Shown here piece by piece: positions 24,405 to 36,399 of a stretch of DNA of 64,000 bases. How positions within the stretch are numbered: position 1 is the first letter of the stretch; the number at the start of each line of letters is the position of its first letter. The notes under the pieces are model-generated. The model was not told where the DNA came from. It did no database searches and was given only the letters and a program-made list of their open reading frames with translations. Source of the DNA: Rhizophagus clarus. Lineage: Eukaryota > Glomeromycota > Glomeromycetes > Glomerales > Glomeraceae. Both the position numbers and the translations under genes were made by a program. The stretch covers positions 434,001-498,000 of the forward strand of contig BLAL01000298.1 in the NCBI GenBank assembly GCA_015698045.1, given 5' to 3'.

Positions 24405-25178
24405 TTAATAATTATTATAAATAATGTAAGGCAATAATTGAGGTTCTTTATGATAAGTTGAAAATTTTGGAAAGCCTGAATTCAAGTCTTCGTAGGTTTT
24501 ATGACTATCTTCATGACTATCTTCATAACTACCTTCGAGACTACCTTCATAACTACCTTCGTAACTACCTTCATAACCACCTTCATAACTACCTTCGTAA
24601 CTACTTTCATAACTACCTTCGAAGCTACTTTCGTAACTACCTTCATAACTACCTTCGTGACTACCATCGTAACTATCTTCGTTACTATCTTCGTATATTT
24701 GTCCATCGAGTTCATCATTTTTATCTTGAGAAGGAGAAGCAACAGGCACATACTGTTTGAATTTGACCCCGTTACCTTTCTTTCTATTTGGTTGATATTT
24801 ATAATCCGGGTATAATCTTTTATGTTCTTTTTCAACTTCTATAGCTAAATCAGAAAAAATGTTCTTATGTATGATTGGTAATTCGTTCCACAAGGTTTTA
24901 CTTATTTTCTTTGAGATTGGTATTAATTTTTGTTTATTAATATCATGATTTTCACAGAATTTTCTCATGATATTTAATAAACCATTTTTATTAAGTAATA
25001 TTGTAAAAAGTATATATTTATTCGGAGGTCGTTTTATTTTTTTTTTTGAATTTTGGTCCTGCAAAAATTCATTCGCTTTTGGCAATTCGTCACTTATAGT
25101 TTTATTTTTAAGTGAGTCTAAAATAACTCTATTCTCAGTATAAGCTAACACATCCAAATCACTTGAATTAATCGGCAT
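24405..25178 (-). CDS. MATA-type HMG-box protein with Ser-Tyr-Glu-Gly repeats (unit C)
   Basis: 257 aa from the ATG at 25178; the frame extends to a TTG at 25208, but the ATG gives MPINSSDLDVLAYTENR, aligned with the start of unit A. The leader has SDELPKANEFLQDQ. The HMG box (about 47-130) has KRPPNKYILFTILLN, NIMRKFCENHDINKQKL, KTLWNELP and EVEKEHKRLYPDYKYQPNRK. After a short linker a 4-residue repeat (consensus SYEG) runs for about 60 residues, encoded by a 12-bp minisatellite. The tail SGFPKF matches unit A's SSFPKF, so the repeat expanded inside an otherwise conserved acidic tail. Probably functional. A protease relic lies 275 bp downstream. Confidence 0.85.
   Translation of the reverse strand: MPINSSDLDVLAYTENRVILDSLKNKTISDELPKANEFLQDQNSKKKIKRPPNKYILFTILLNKNGLLNIMRKFCENHDINKQKLIPISKKISKTLWNELPIIHKNIFSDLAIEVEKEHKRLYPDYKYQPNRKKGNGVKFKQYVPVASPSQDKNDELDGQIYEDSNEDSYDGSHEGSYEGSYESSFEGSYESSYEGSYEGGYEGSYEGSYEGSLEGSYEDSHEDSHKTYEDLNSGFPKFSTYHKEPQLLPYIIYNNY
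24500..24690 (-). repeat. 12-bp coding minisatellite in HMG unit C
   Basis: The plus-strand word actaccttcata and one-base variants (actaccttcgta, actactttcata) repeat in register about 16 times. Because 12 is divisible by 3 the array is frame-neutral and encodes S-Y-E-G with S/L/G/D variants, so it is a site where length can vary between strains. It also generates long meaningless frames on other strands. Confidence 0.9.
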
Positions 25179-25899
25179 TTTTTTTTCGAATTTTCTTTTA
25201 AAAATCAAAGGTGAGGGTTTGATTATTTTCTTTTAAAAGATGGGAAGATGACTATTTTAAAATACGGGAAAGTTGATTCTTTTTAAAGGATGTCAAAAAT
25301 TGAATAATTTTTCTATCAAAAAAAATGCCAAGGGTTTTAAATTTAATAATTGTGTCTTTTATTCTTTTGATTTTTTAAGATCGAAATTTCTTTATGGATT
25401 ACATGGAAAGAACGATAGGTGATATTTATAGGAAAAAAACATGATCTATAAATATAATTAATGCAATATTTGATATTGTTATTTTTTTTTTTATTTTATT
25501 TTATTTTATTAACAATATATTGTTAATCAAATAATATATATTCTCGACAATTCCTTATTTGGAAAGATGGTTATGTCATACTTCAGCGGAGCGGGTAACC
25601 CACAAGTTTGGTAGCATCTGCAGCAATGTTGACCGGAGTTGAAATCTCATTGTTTTCGATTTGGAAATTTCTTTTTTATATTATTTACTTTTTCTACATC
25701 AAAATGGAACACTTCTGAGGAATAATTTCTTATTCCATTTTCTATTTTTAATATAAGAAACGAAGTTTGGAATTTTTTTTGTACCTTTTTTTAAATCAAT
25801 TTAACCAGATTATTTTTAATTAAAGAATATAAGGAAAAAAAAGAAAAAAAAAAAAGAAAAAGAAATAGAAAAAAAAGAAATAAATAGGTTCTAAAAATA
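25179..25899. other. Upstream of HMG unit C, no gene
   Basis: AT-rich with T-runs and a purine-rich stretch (aaaaaagaaaaaa words at about 25830-25885). Presumed promoter region for the minus-strand HMG gene. At about 25570-25640 a short less AT-rich block (cagcggagcgggtaaccc) is unexplained. Confidence 0.4.
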
Positions 25900-25935
25900 A
25901 TTTATTGACATCAAAGTGTGTCAGGGATATTTTCA

Positions 25936-25974
<39 letters not shown>

Positions 25975-27939
25975 TTTCGGTTTCACGGAAATTCCTTTAA
26001 TTGAAGGATTATGTATAACGTTTTGATTATGAATACCTTATACCTACATCCGAATAATTGGGACTTTTTTTGATCAGGATCGTTTCTTACGATATGAAAT
26101 ATAATTAGCTGTCCAAAAAAAAAGTCATGACATCCATGACGCAAGAAAATGGTTAAACAACTTAAAATCCGAAACAATGTGAACAATGAGTTTCTTTATT
26201 TCTTTATGATCAATGATACTACATGATATTATGCATAAATCACACCCTAAACTAACCTAGACCAATTGCATAATTTTTTTTTTTAGGTAAATTTTCATTT
26301 CATTTTATTTCTAACGTTTTTTTATCGTTTTTTTTTTCTTTTCTTTTCAAAAAGTATTATTATTTTACTTGTTTCTTCTTTTGTTAAGTGTATTTTTGGT
26401 TTTTTTTTTAATATAACTTAAATATTTTCTACTAAATTAAAATAAGAAATATAATAATGTCAATTGAACAATGTGGAAATAAAACGGACTATTCCATTAT
26501 TAGCTAAATAAGATTCTTGATAGAAAGATATTTAGATTTGAATTTGTAAGCAGTTATACAATTTTCACAAGTTTTGCGTTTTACAAGTTTTTTACAAGAA
26601 AAGTTCTTTTTCTTATTGTATTTTAGCTTTTTGATGCTATGTCGTTTATGACATAAATAAATAATGTGATAAATTTTTCGGAATTCTAATAATTTAAAAC
26701 ATGCATACATAACGTGGGGATTAAATGAACTTTTTCCCATAAAAGGATTTTTTTTTTTTTTTTTGAATTAGACGCGTAAATAAAGTCTTGGAACTTTTTT
26801 AATAATTGCAAAAACTAATGACTGTATTATCCAGAATATCAGAAACAGTAGCGTAGATAGTAACATTATAAATTCCAATACGATAGATATAGTTACGAAA
26901 TTAATAAGACACAACAAAAAAAAAAAAAAAAAAAAAAAATATATAAAAAAAATAAATAAATAAATAAAATAATAAAATGGTGCATTTCTTATTTTATTAT
27001 TTTTATTAAATAAAAAATTTGGTTTGCTATCCGGACTATTAAGATTATGTAGCGAAACGGTTCCTTTTACATAATTTAAAAAATTATTTGAATATTTATT
27101 TGGTAAGTTATAAAGTTCGGATTAACCCAATTCGGTATATCGGACATTATTGAAATTATATTGTGTGCATCGGGTCGCATATTATCATTTATGTAAATAC
27201 CAGATCGTATACATTCGTATACCTCTTTAAAAAAATCACCTCCTAAATGTCATGTGACTTTTTACAATCACGCCCTTTTTCTGAGCGTGCGAGCACCAAT
27301 GTTCATGCAAATTTTAATAACTGAAACGATTATGGTATTGAAATTATATAAACAAGCGAAGTTTGTAAGTTAATAGTATATTCATTATTCATAAGGGTAA
27401 ATTCTTTTAAATAATCTCATAAACAATAAATTCTGCTGTCTTAAAAATGTGTTTCTGAAATGCTCATGCCCACCTATTGAAATGATTTAAACATTGTTGA
27501 TCAAAGAAACTCTATGTAAAAAAGATATGAGACAATACTATTTTGAAAAAAAATAATTGGCACCTATATTGCATATGAACCAACACTCACTGGAAGTCTG
27601 GAACGGAAGGTCGAAAATTATTCCGTACGTAAAACATTCATATCCAGGCCGCATATCGATGACTTTTCATTACTGGACGCAGTAATTATGCCAGCAAATA
27701 AAGATTTAAAGTGATAGTTACTGCGAATATAACTGTAGGTATTTTATTTTCCAGAAAAAAATTACATGAATCATAAAAATACAAACGGAAAATAAAAAAA
27801 AAGGACATCCTAGTAGTTCTACAAAAAAATATAAGGGGGAAAATATACCAAGAAATGAACGCGTTAAAGTTACAGCGAAAAATACCCATCACAATATAGG
27901 GACCAATCAAGTTCGACAGTTTCAGCATCAGGTTCTACC

Positions 27940-28900
27940 AATTCAAATAAGGAAGGCGCTTGTTGCAACCAGAAGGAGTAGAAGGAACAAGTGATTGATG
28001 CTCATCAGGCGTAAATTGTAGTGATTATGGTAATTCTGAAGCAGTTTCAGGAATAAAGCTCGCAATTTCATAAATAAATTTTCTGAAATAGGATTAAAAG
28101 TGCTTGAGATAGTATGACTTCCAATTTTTTTAGGTGTCGCGGATTTTGAAGATGACGCGGTAGCATTGATTAAAGTAATATCTGATTCAAAAACGGACAT
28201 TTCCAGCCCATTAACTAAACTTCGTATTGATCCCAGTACTTTTTTATTACGCGATCTTCTTGCTCCCACATTTGAGCAACTATTTTGAAATATATTTCAT
28301 ATTAACACGACTATTTAAATCGGTATTAATTCTATCCAGTACTCTTTTGGTGACCTTGGCGGGTTTGACAAATTCAATTGCTTTTCATACGATTATTTCT
28401 TCTCTCATTTCTTTCAGTTTTCGTTTTCTTTCATCTTTTTTTATGAGAATCCTCGTCATTATCATTAATGTACGATTTATTACCATCACCTTCTTCTGGC
28501 GATATTAGTATAATTTTAACCGGAAGAATAGGTAATGGATTTTTTCTGATAATTTACATTCTCTGAATTCGAAGGTTGAAGTCTTGGTGAACCATCACGT
28601 TGTGAATGTTCTCGAGATGATGCTGTAAATTTGGAACATCCAGTTCAGTATGTTTAACACGATTGTCCATTCCTATGTTTTCTTCTTCAGTTGCTTCAAC
28701 ACATTATACTAATTCACCAAATTGACTGGTGTATCGAGAAATCCTGAAGGAAAAAAAATTAATTTACAGTTTATGAAAAGATGATGATCGAAAAATATAA
28801 ATAAAATAAGATAACATGAATAAGATAATTTACATACCTTTGGGCTCGAAAAGACCTGTATTTAATGAGGGACGTTACGCTCTTTGCTTAAGGGATTAAA
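27940..28900 (-). pseudogene. Decayed HMG-box gene (duplication 2, copy 1)
   Basis: On the minus strand VAQMWEQEDRVIKKYWDQYE (last HMG helix) sits at about 28275-28215. Upstream lie broken blocks equivalent to LDRINT, then a CCAG acceptor followed by EEGDGNKSYINDNDEDSHKK (28500-28440), and further exon pieces with EHSQRDGSP-like sequence. Stops and frame changes separate them. Downstream to 27943 a Ser-rich open tail remains. The same gene is present, better preserved in the box, at 36400-37390. Confidence 0.6.
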
Positions 28901-29059
28901 TATAGGATTTTCAATAACTATAGAATACTACCGACAGAGTATCAGTAATATTAATTTGAAAATATTTTAAACGTAATTCCTATAACGCTAGATAACGGTG
29001 TTAAACTATTGTCAAATTTGTAACATCAATTATTTAATATTATTAATAATATTTCATTA

Positions 29060-29900
29060 TTATTATAATTTACCACAGAGATTTATCCAAAGTCTGTATT
29101 GAGGAACTTTGTAGTCAGTTTGTTCCGGAATGTGGCATTGTCCTTTATTTATTCTCGCAAATAAAAAAAACGACGTAAGGCATTGATAATACCCATGCTC
29201 TATAATTGAATGAATGCAATGTCAAAAATAAAATCAACGGTCGAATTATAAGAATTTGAAAAAATATTACATAGTACATACGCTGAATTTTTTTCAGCAG
29301 GAATCATAACAAATACTCTTGGAGCCTTTTCATATTTAACCTTGATCAACTTTGAAAGAAAAGGATTAATTTAATTAATGAATTAAACGAGTATAAAATT
29401 TAAAAACCACTTACCCACTGTGGAATTTGGAAATTTTTGTTTTCTGAAAAGAAAATTCTTTCACAATTAACATATTAATATCTTAAAGTAATAAGTAAGT
29501 TAAATATTCCAGTACTTTCATAGAAAATTCAAAGATGTTATTAAATAAATTTACCTTTATTATGTTATCTTTCTCTTTATGTCGCTGACTATGATCTTGA
29601 TGACTTAGGAATATTTCGTACAAGGCACATTCACTTACGATAATTGTTTGTCGTAGGTAAACGTCTATCATTTTCATCTAAATTCTCGAGCTAAAACGTA
29701 TTTGTTAAAATTTTTTCGACATGTGATTCATACATTTAAAATAACTTACCTTACATTCTTTAATGATTTCAACATCCGGGACTCTATTTCGAATGCTCTC
29801 TTGTTTTATAACATTATATCTCGGTATTACTTCATAGACTTCATAAACGTCAAGGACTTTGTCATATAGGATGTTTTTTATAATCTTATATAGTTCTATT
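29060..29900 (-). pseudogene. Decayed multi-exon gene with a PRVFVMIP segment
   Basis: Minus-strand exon-like blocks keep splice sites but not a single frame. They are ILYDKVLDVYEVYEVIPRY (about 29870-29820) ending at a GTAAGT donor, SHQDHSQRHKEKDNIIK before a GTAAAT donor, LIKVKYEKAPRVFVMIPAEK (about 29350-29290) and QCHIPEQTDYKVPQYRLW (about 29150-29095). The PR(V/L)F(V/I)xxP element is one I associate with expanded Mucoromycota/Glomeromycete proteins, but I cannot name the family. Fragments recur at 37570-37640 in copy 2. A frameshift after LPTTNNY and an in-frame stop after FIQL show it is not functional here. Confidence 0.5.
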
Positions 29901-30659
29901 TAAATGACTGTTAATTAATAAAAGGGCAAATTATTTCCAACTTCCAAGTTTGTAACTCAAATTATTATAACTAATGAGCAAGCGTATGCGCGATGTTTGG
30001 TCAAGGAACATATAATAAAATGAATAATAGCCTCTCAATGACTCCACATTAAAGAATTTAATCGATTTTGACATTTTAAATATTTCGTAATTTATTTGGC
30101 TTTCGTTCAGCATCTTTCTTTGGTTATTCATTAAACGATTTACATGCTAAGGATTTTTTTTTTTTTTTTTTTTTTTGAAAAAGAAGAAACAATAATTAAC
30201 ATCAATGGAAGAAATAATAATTTATTCCTAGATCGTTTTATCCTATATATAATAAATTATATTTCATATAGTTCCATTTAATCATTTAAAAGTACATTAT
30301 GGGTTTCGTTCATGAGTTTGTGTAGCATTATGTAAGCATGCATTATGATGTTTTGAACCCATCAAAATTCACATGATAAGATTTCGTATTTTAGATTTTT
30401 ATAACGAAAATAAAAGTTAATTATAACCTTTCTCCGGTATAAAATTTTCTCTGTATTGAATAGATCTGGCAGGACATTTCTGCACAGGACAAAGTTTGTA
30501 CGACAGAGAAAAATTCAGTGAAACATCCTGCAGTATATCAAAAGAAATATATTTATATATGTGCATCATATTAGTTTATCTGTTTCTTAATATTTACTTA
30601 CTATTTAGATAATCGAGAAAGTAGAAACAAATTTTATATGCTCTATAAAAAAGTAGATA

Positions 30660-31073
30660 CGTTTTTTACACTGAAGGATACTGAACAATGCACAGTTCCG
30701 TATCTCACGTGATACGTTTTTCCAGTATAATTTCACGCTGCTACCACCCGTTCCTTACAATTAATTAAAATAAAAGAATTTTTATTACTAATAAAACGTT
30801 CTTCAATACACGCTTCAGGATAAAGAATTCTAAGTCCTTATCGTTATATAATAAATTGGTAAAATTCTTTCACTACATTTTCTTTGAAGGTGAATTCGTT
30901 AGTAAATAATTCTTCTAAATAAACAATATAAATAAAAATTATACACTAAAATTAAATATAGAACTACGTCTCTAATCTGCTATCTAGATTTCGCCTTTAC
31001 AGCATGAAAGATGTATCTTGCGAGATACGGAATTATGCATTTTTTCCCGTATCCTTCGGTATAAAAAACGGGT
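30660..31073. mobile_element. Non-autonomous element with about 50-bp inverted ends
   Basis: The left end (gttttttacactgaaggata, then cagttccgtatctca) is matched in reverse at the right end (tgcgagatacggaattatgc, then tccttcggtataaaaaac). The interior has no reading frame. About 410 bp in total, so a MITE-like element; no clear target-site duplication could be identified. It abuts the end of segmental duplication 2 copy 1 and is absent at the matching edge of copy 2. Confidence 0.6.
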
Positions 31074-33839
31074 TTATTTTTTTATAGGGATGTTGCTAGT
31101 GTTAGTCGTCGTAATACTTGTAATAGGTTGAAAGGTCGTAGCTGTATGTCGATATTCCAATTCGTTGTAATTAGTGTAATGTTCATAATGTTTGATAAAT
31201 AGTAATCTGCAATTAATTCGGCAGTTTTAACTACTATAGAAATGAGGTGATTTCCACAATTTTTTTTTTTGAAGTCAATAATTTTAATATGGACTCGTTG
31301 TAATTCACACTATCTCGAAAAAATTTTTGTTTTGGGCAAATCTGCCCAATTTCCGACTCGTCTAATTTCGGTAAATGGATTGCTTTGCTGCGTGGCGTGT
31401 GAATTTAATCGCAAATTAATTTGAAATACAATTTCGTAGTACAACTTTAATATGACATTTTCGTAATTTCGAACCGTAATCCGAAACTAGAGTTCCAATC
31501 CAAATTGTAATCCGAAATGCCATAATTATTACTTACGACGACCAACTTTAGATGCTGTGCGTGACAGATAATGGCGTGAATAATTATACAAAAAATAATT
31601 TTACAAGTACTTTGGTTGAGCTATTCGAATTTGCGACATGATAGCATATTAAAATCACGTAGCAACATATATACTCACGATCGACGGTCCCTTTGTAGTG
31701 GCTTGAACTTTTTATATTTTCAGGTTCGAGGTGTTTTATGCAGTGCAGTACGATAATGAAGATGGGAAACGCACTGTGATCACGCGATTAACTATATAAT
31801 TTATCAGGAAATGACAAATTCAAATTTGCATAAACTCATAATTTATTAAACTTATATAAATTTATATAAACTTACATAACTTGTGTTCTGTAGATTTATA
31901 ATTAGGTAAACTTATGTGAATGAATATGTTATTGACCATAAAATTACACCAAAAATATTTTTGTAACTACCGCTTTTCCATAAAAGCTTTTTACATACAT
32001 AAATAATTTATTTCAATGATTATATGTGGGTAATTTTTGAAAAAAATGGCACCAAAAATTACAAACATTGTAATATTCAAATAATAATTATTTCTAAAAA
32101 TGAACATAATCAATCATAAAAAGAATTGTAAGTAATAATGCATATCATAGTTTTTCATTACAGAATTCAAAATTAATCATAGGAAATCTTGTCCCATACA
32201 TAAGAAAAGAAAATTACATTTAATACTGAATCCAAATTATAAGAACTATTTACATTTGTAAATTCTTATTTTCAATATGAGATAATATTAAGCTAATTAC
32301 ATGCAAAAATGTAACAAGTATCAACTTCCATTCTTTATAAAGATCTGTTGAGGGAGTTTGCATTACTGAAAAATGTAAGGTATTGTAAAATACTTTGACA
32401 TGCAATGATTTTTTTTTTCAGTGGATTTTGGAGCCGACTCTAGGACATTTTATCCATTTTTAAAAATCAAACTCCGAAGTCCGAACCGGTTTCAAAGAAG
32501 TAATTTGTTTTGATAACCAATTAAAATAATCTTTAATTGATCAACATCAGGAAATTTTTTAAGTAGATCGATCCACATAAAACCATGTTAGGTTAGTTTG
32601 AAATTCTATATATCGAATTGCGTGATTTCCAACATTACAAATTTCATTGGAAATCAATAGATCCCTATAAAAATTGATCCGTGTTTCATATTCCGTGTTT
32701 TTTCCATGAAAGGCTCATTTTGACGGAATTTATGATTTGATTACATTTCCCGAATTTTACGAAAATCACGGATAAAATTTTTTTACAGGGAGAATCTTTA
32801 GCGAAATATGTAGAATTTATCGACAGATATTACTTTGCAATTCAAGAGATTACTAATACTGTAGCACAGTACATACTACTATTAGTTTTAAATATGATCC
32901 AAAACATAAAAATATAATTAATATCTATGAAAATATTAAATAGAGCAGTAGTTAATTCGCGTGATAAGACATTAATAATATAAATAATATACCGTGTATT
33001 GCTGAAATAAGCACCCTTTTTTTTACTATAGAGGTGCTTACATTCGGGTATAATTTTTCTGTCCAAATTCATGAGATTTTTCGCAACTTAATCTATGTCA
33101 ATATACTTTCATGAAATTACTTCTCTTATATAAAATTATTTTTCTAAACAATAAAGTTATTTGCTACAATTCTTTAAGGAGGGTGCTTAATTTTGACTAT
33201 TTTACACTTAATGGGGAGTGCTTAATTTTGGATGTGCTTAATATCAGCAATATACGGTAATTGAGGTGTTTGGGTTCGGTTCTTAAGTAAGTAAAAATAA
33301 ATATTATATATACTTTCCGATGTTAGTCCACGTGTGAGTTGTGACAACCACATGTTTCGTCACTTCTCCATAAATCTTGAGCGGTCCTGATGAATGTCAC
33401 ATGTTTTACGTCGAAACAGGCATATTAGACTACTATTAATTCCAAGAAAAATTAACTAGAGGGTATAGTAATGAAAAGAGAAGAAAAACTACATGGGAAG
33501 AATTCGAAGAAAAGGGCAAAATGATTTTAGGACAAAGAACTGAATTAAGAGGAAAGAATATTATAAAGATACTAAATATAATGTCATGTCAAATTAGTTT
33601 ATCAATAATTTATTCGCAATATAAAAAATTGTAATATATAATTTTAGCTTAATTAACTATAAAATATACATATATATAATTTGAGATTTCTTTGCTTTTA
33701 TTATCTCATGAATGCTTTATACATTATCATAATTGGAAATGACTTTTTTAATATAGCGATGATGCGCGTGTAGTAATCGATCGATCAGTGCTAGATCATT
33801 TTTAATTAAGAACATAAAGAAATAGAAAAAAATATGAAA
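31074..33839. other. Intergenic spacer between the duplicated blocks
   Basis: No supported gene in 2.7 kb. Contains a small hairpin, ttgggca/tgcccaa at 31332-31349, and the short inverted-repeat element at 32663-32790. The interval 31430-31560 has repeated cgaaatt/taatccgaaa words. A 76-codon minus-strand frame at 32842-33072 has no family resemblance. Confidence 0.4.
32663..32790. mobile_element. Small inverted-repeat element with CCCTATAAAAA end
   Basis: Left end ccctataaaaattgatccgt and right end acggataaaatttttttaca followed by ggg are imperfect inverted repeats of about 22 bp, about 128 bp apart. The terminal CCCT(A/G)TAAAAA resembles the larger element at 51482-52131, suggesting one family. 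Confidence 0.45.
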
Positions 33840-34127
33840 TAAGTAGGTTTTAAACATATTTTATTGACGTCAAAAGAGTTTCAGATGTAGTTTTATCTAT
33901 TTTTTTTTTTAAACAAAACAAAATTCGGTTCATGGAAATCTTTTTAATTGAAGGATTACGCATAATGTTTTGATAAAGTATTCCTGCGTTCGAATAACCG
34001 GGATACGATGTGGAATATAATTAATTAGCTGGTGAAATTTATACTATTATTAACTGCTCAAAAAAAGTCACGACATCCATAGCGTAGGAAAATGGTTAAC
34101 GGCCGAAAATCCGAAACAATGAACAAT

Positions 34128-34340
34128 AGACCCGTTCAATACTTATTGTTCGGGTTTTTGATCGCAAAATCCGTTGACAAATCCGAACATGTGATCAAAA
34201 TCACTGATCGCAAAATTTCGTTTGTTTTTGAATTGCTTTTTCGTAGAACGCAAAATCGGATTACTGAACGGGTTACACAATTCTATCAGCCATTCTGTGT
34301 CAACTCAAACCCGATCAAAAACCCGAATTGAACAGGCCTA
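34128..34340. mobile_element. Inverted-repeat element with GTTCAAT and TTCGGGTTTTTGATC ends
   Basis: Left end tagacccgttcaat, then ttcgggtttttgatcg; right end, read in reverse complement, taggcctgttcaattcgggt, then ttttgatcgggttt. The arms are about 30 bp with an 8-bp insertion in the left one. About 213 bp, no protein. A 79-codon frame inside it is a by-product. Confidence 0.55.
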
Positions 34341-35207
34341 ATGACAAGTGATCGCATACGTAATTTACTTCTTTATTGGACAGTTTGACGTTTATTTTTA
34401 TCGTTTTATCTTCTTTTTTATAACTTATACTTGCTTAAATATTTTCTACTAAACTATAATAAGAAACGTAATATGAATAATATGGAATAAACCAAACTAT
34501 CCCATTATTAGATAAGAAAGATTCCTGATAGATAGATTTTTAGTAAGCAGCAATACAAGTTTTACAAATTTTTTACGGTTAGAAAAGTACTTTTCTTATT
34601 GTATTTTAGCCTTTGATGCTATTTATATATACTTTTTTTTTTTAAAAAACCAATTGTTTGTAACATATAAATTTATTGTGTAATGAAACTTTACGAATTT
34701 TTCGGAATTCTAAAAATTCACTTTTACGGTTAGGATACACGCATACATAACGTAGAACTATTCCCATACAGTATTATTTTTTTTAAGACTCTTAAATATG
34801 ACGTGTAAATAAGGCATGAAAACTTAAAAAAACTGATGATTGTATCATTTGAAGATGTGTCCAGAATTCCGTGTAATAAAGTTGTTCAATATGGTAGATA
34901 TAGTTACGAAATTAATAAGATTACAGTAAATTGGATCGAATTTCAAATAAAAAAAAAATAAAAGTTCTTAATTCAATAAATTCTTACGTGATGATTTATT
35001 TCTTAATAGTCCGATAATAAAACAATCATCTTATCAATATAAATAAGGAATGTGCTAATTTATTTATTTATTTTGTTTCAGTATGTAGCGAAACGACTTT
35101 TTTTTCAAATCTATATACCGTGACTTTAAACTGTGTGAGTTCCTTCATCATAATCTATTGTATCTATAATACTTGTGAGAATGCATTAAAAGCTTAATTC
35201 GTGATTC

Positions 35208-35628
35208 GGGCATTGAGCACTACATATTTCATTAAAATCCAATTACTGGATTACGAAATAATATCTTAAACGTTTTTTTAAAAGCTGCCCCAATTTTATA
35301 TAGTAGCTTACATCCCTTCTTAGGCCTCTTCAAATAAAAATAAAAAGATCATTAAAATTGGATGATTGGATCACTAGATAATCACAAAAAACATTTTTTT
35401 TAGAATGCAGTCTGTTAATTTACAATCTGAACATGTTCCAAAAAAATGTTTTTTGTGATTATTTAGTGATTCAATCATCCAATTTTAATGATCTTTTTTT
35501 TTATTTTGAAGAGGGCATTGAGCACTACAAATTTAAAACAATTTTATCGAAATCCAATTACTGAATAAGAAATAATGTCTTAAATATTTTTCCCTAATTT
35601 TATATAGTAACTTACATCCTTTCTTAGG
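35208..35628. repeat. About 117-bp direct repeat split by a hairpin element
   Basis: Both copies begin gggcattgagcactaca (35208 and 35513) and end ttcttagg (about 35324 and 35628), with ccaattactg and atataGTA(g/a)cttacatcc in the middle. The hairpin element lies exactly between them. Confidence 0.7.
35326..35513. mobile_element. Hairpin (fold-back) element with about 75-bp arms
   Basis: Arm 35326-35402 (ctcttcaaataaaaat, then gatcattaaaattggatgat) and arm 35438-35513 are nearly perfect inverted repeats around a 35-bp loop. With so short a loop, the transcribed strand would fold into a long hairpin. Confidence 0.7.
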
Positions 35629-36399
35629 CAAATCACGAATTCAATGTAATTGCGTTCACTTTTCAATGTATACTAACACACATTTTTCCTTAGAACTGAT
35701 TTTCTTTGGAATCGCATGATTTTAATCAGAGTCGAGAATCCTACTTGATTAAATAAAGTATTAAAGCATATACTGAGAACACAGTTCTAAGTCAACCTAT
35801 TCCTTGGAGTCGCACCTTAGGTTTCCAGATAAAAGCGTAGCAGTAGAGGTATAAATGAGATTGATGTTCATGCAAATTCATAACTGCTGAAGTTTATATA
35901 AAATATGCGAAATCTGTAAGCCAAAAGAATTTTAATTTTATAGATAATGAATACTCATTATCCATAACTATTAATACCAATAATCTTATAAATAAATTCG
36001 TGAATAACACCATTGTTTCAAAAAACGTGTATCTGAGAGATACCCGTTCATTAAATGACTTACACAGCTGTTAATCGATGAAACTTCATGAATTACTAAA
36101 AAAAAGAATAATCTTTACGTAAGGTCGATTACAAATTTATTTTTTTTAAAATTTTTATTTTCCAATTAAATTTGCCCACAGTACTATTTTGAAATTAAAA
36201 AAAATAATAATAATAATTGACACTTATATTGCAATCTCACGATTCATAAAGGTTTAAAGTGATTATTATTGTATGTATAAACGTAATATACCGTATTTTA
36301 TTTTTCAAAAAAACAAATCAGTTGATTCATATAATCATATCATAAATTTATTTGAAAGTTAAAAAAGGAAAAAGAAATACAAGAGAAATAAGGAAGAAA

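Larger units (their letters stand above)
25900..30640. repeat. Segmental duplication 2, copy 1
   Basis: Matches 33840-39090 in the same orientation. Anchors: attgacatcaaa near 25910 against attgacgtcaaa near 33866; taattgaaggattatg near 25998 against taattgaaggattacg near 33946; HMG relic at about 28260 against 36690; the bttccrgaatgtg block at about 29130 against 37610; gcagtatatcaaa at about 30530 against 39032. Divergence is substantial, with many indels, so the duplication is old. The genes inside are decayed in both copies. Confidence 0.7.

Noticed and set aside
24458..24835. Long frames on both strands over the minisatellite
   Set aside because: They are alternate-frame translations of the 12-bp repeat inside HMG unit C (for example runs of TTF/YLHN); only the minus-strand frame with an HMG box upstream makes sense.
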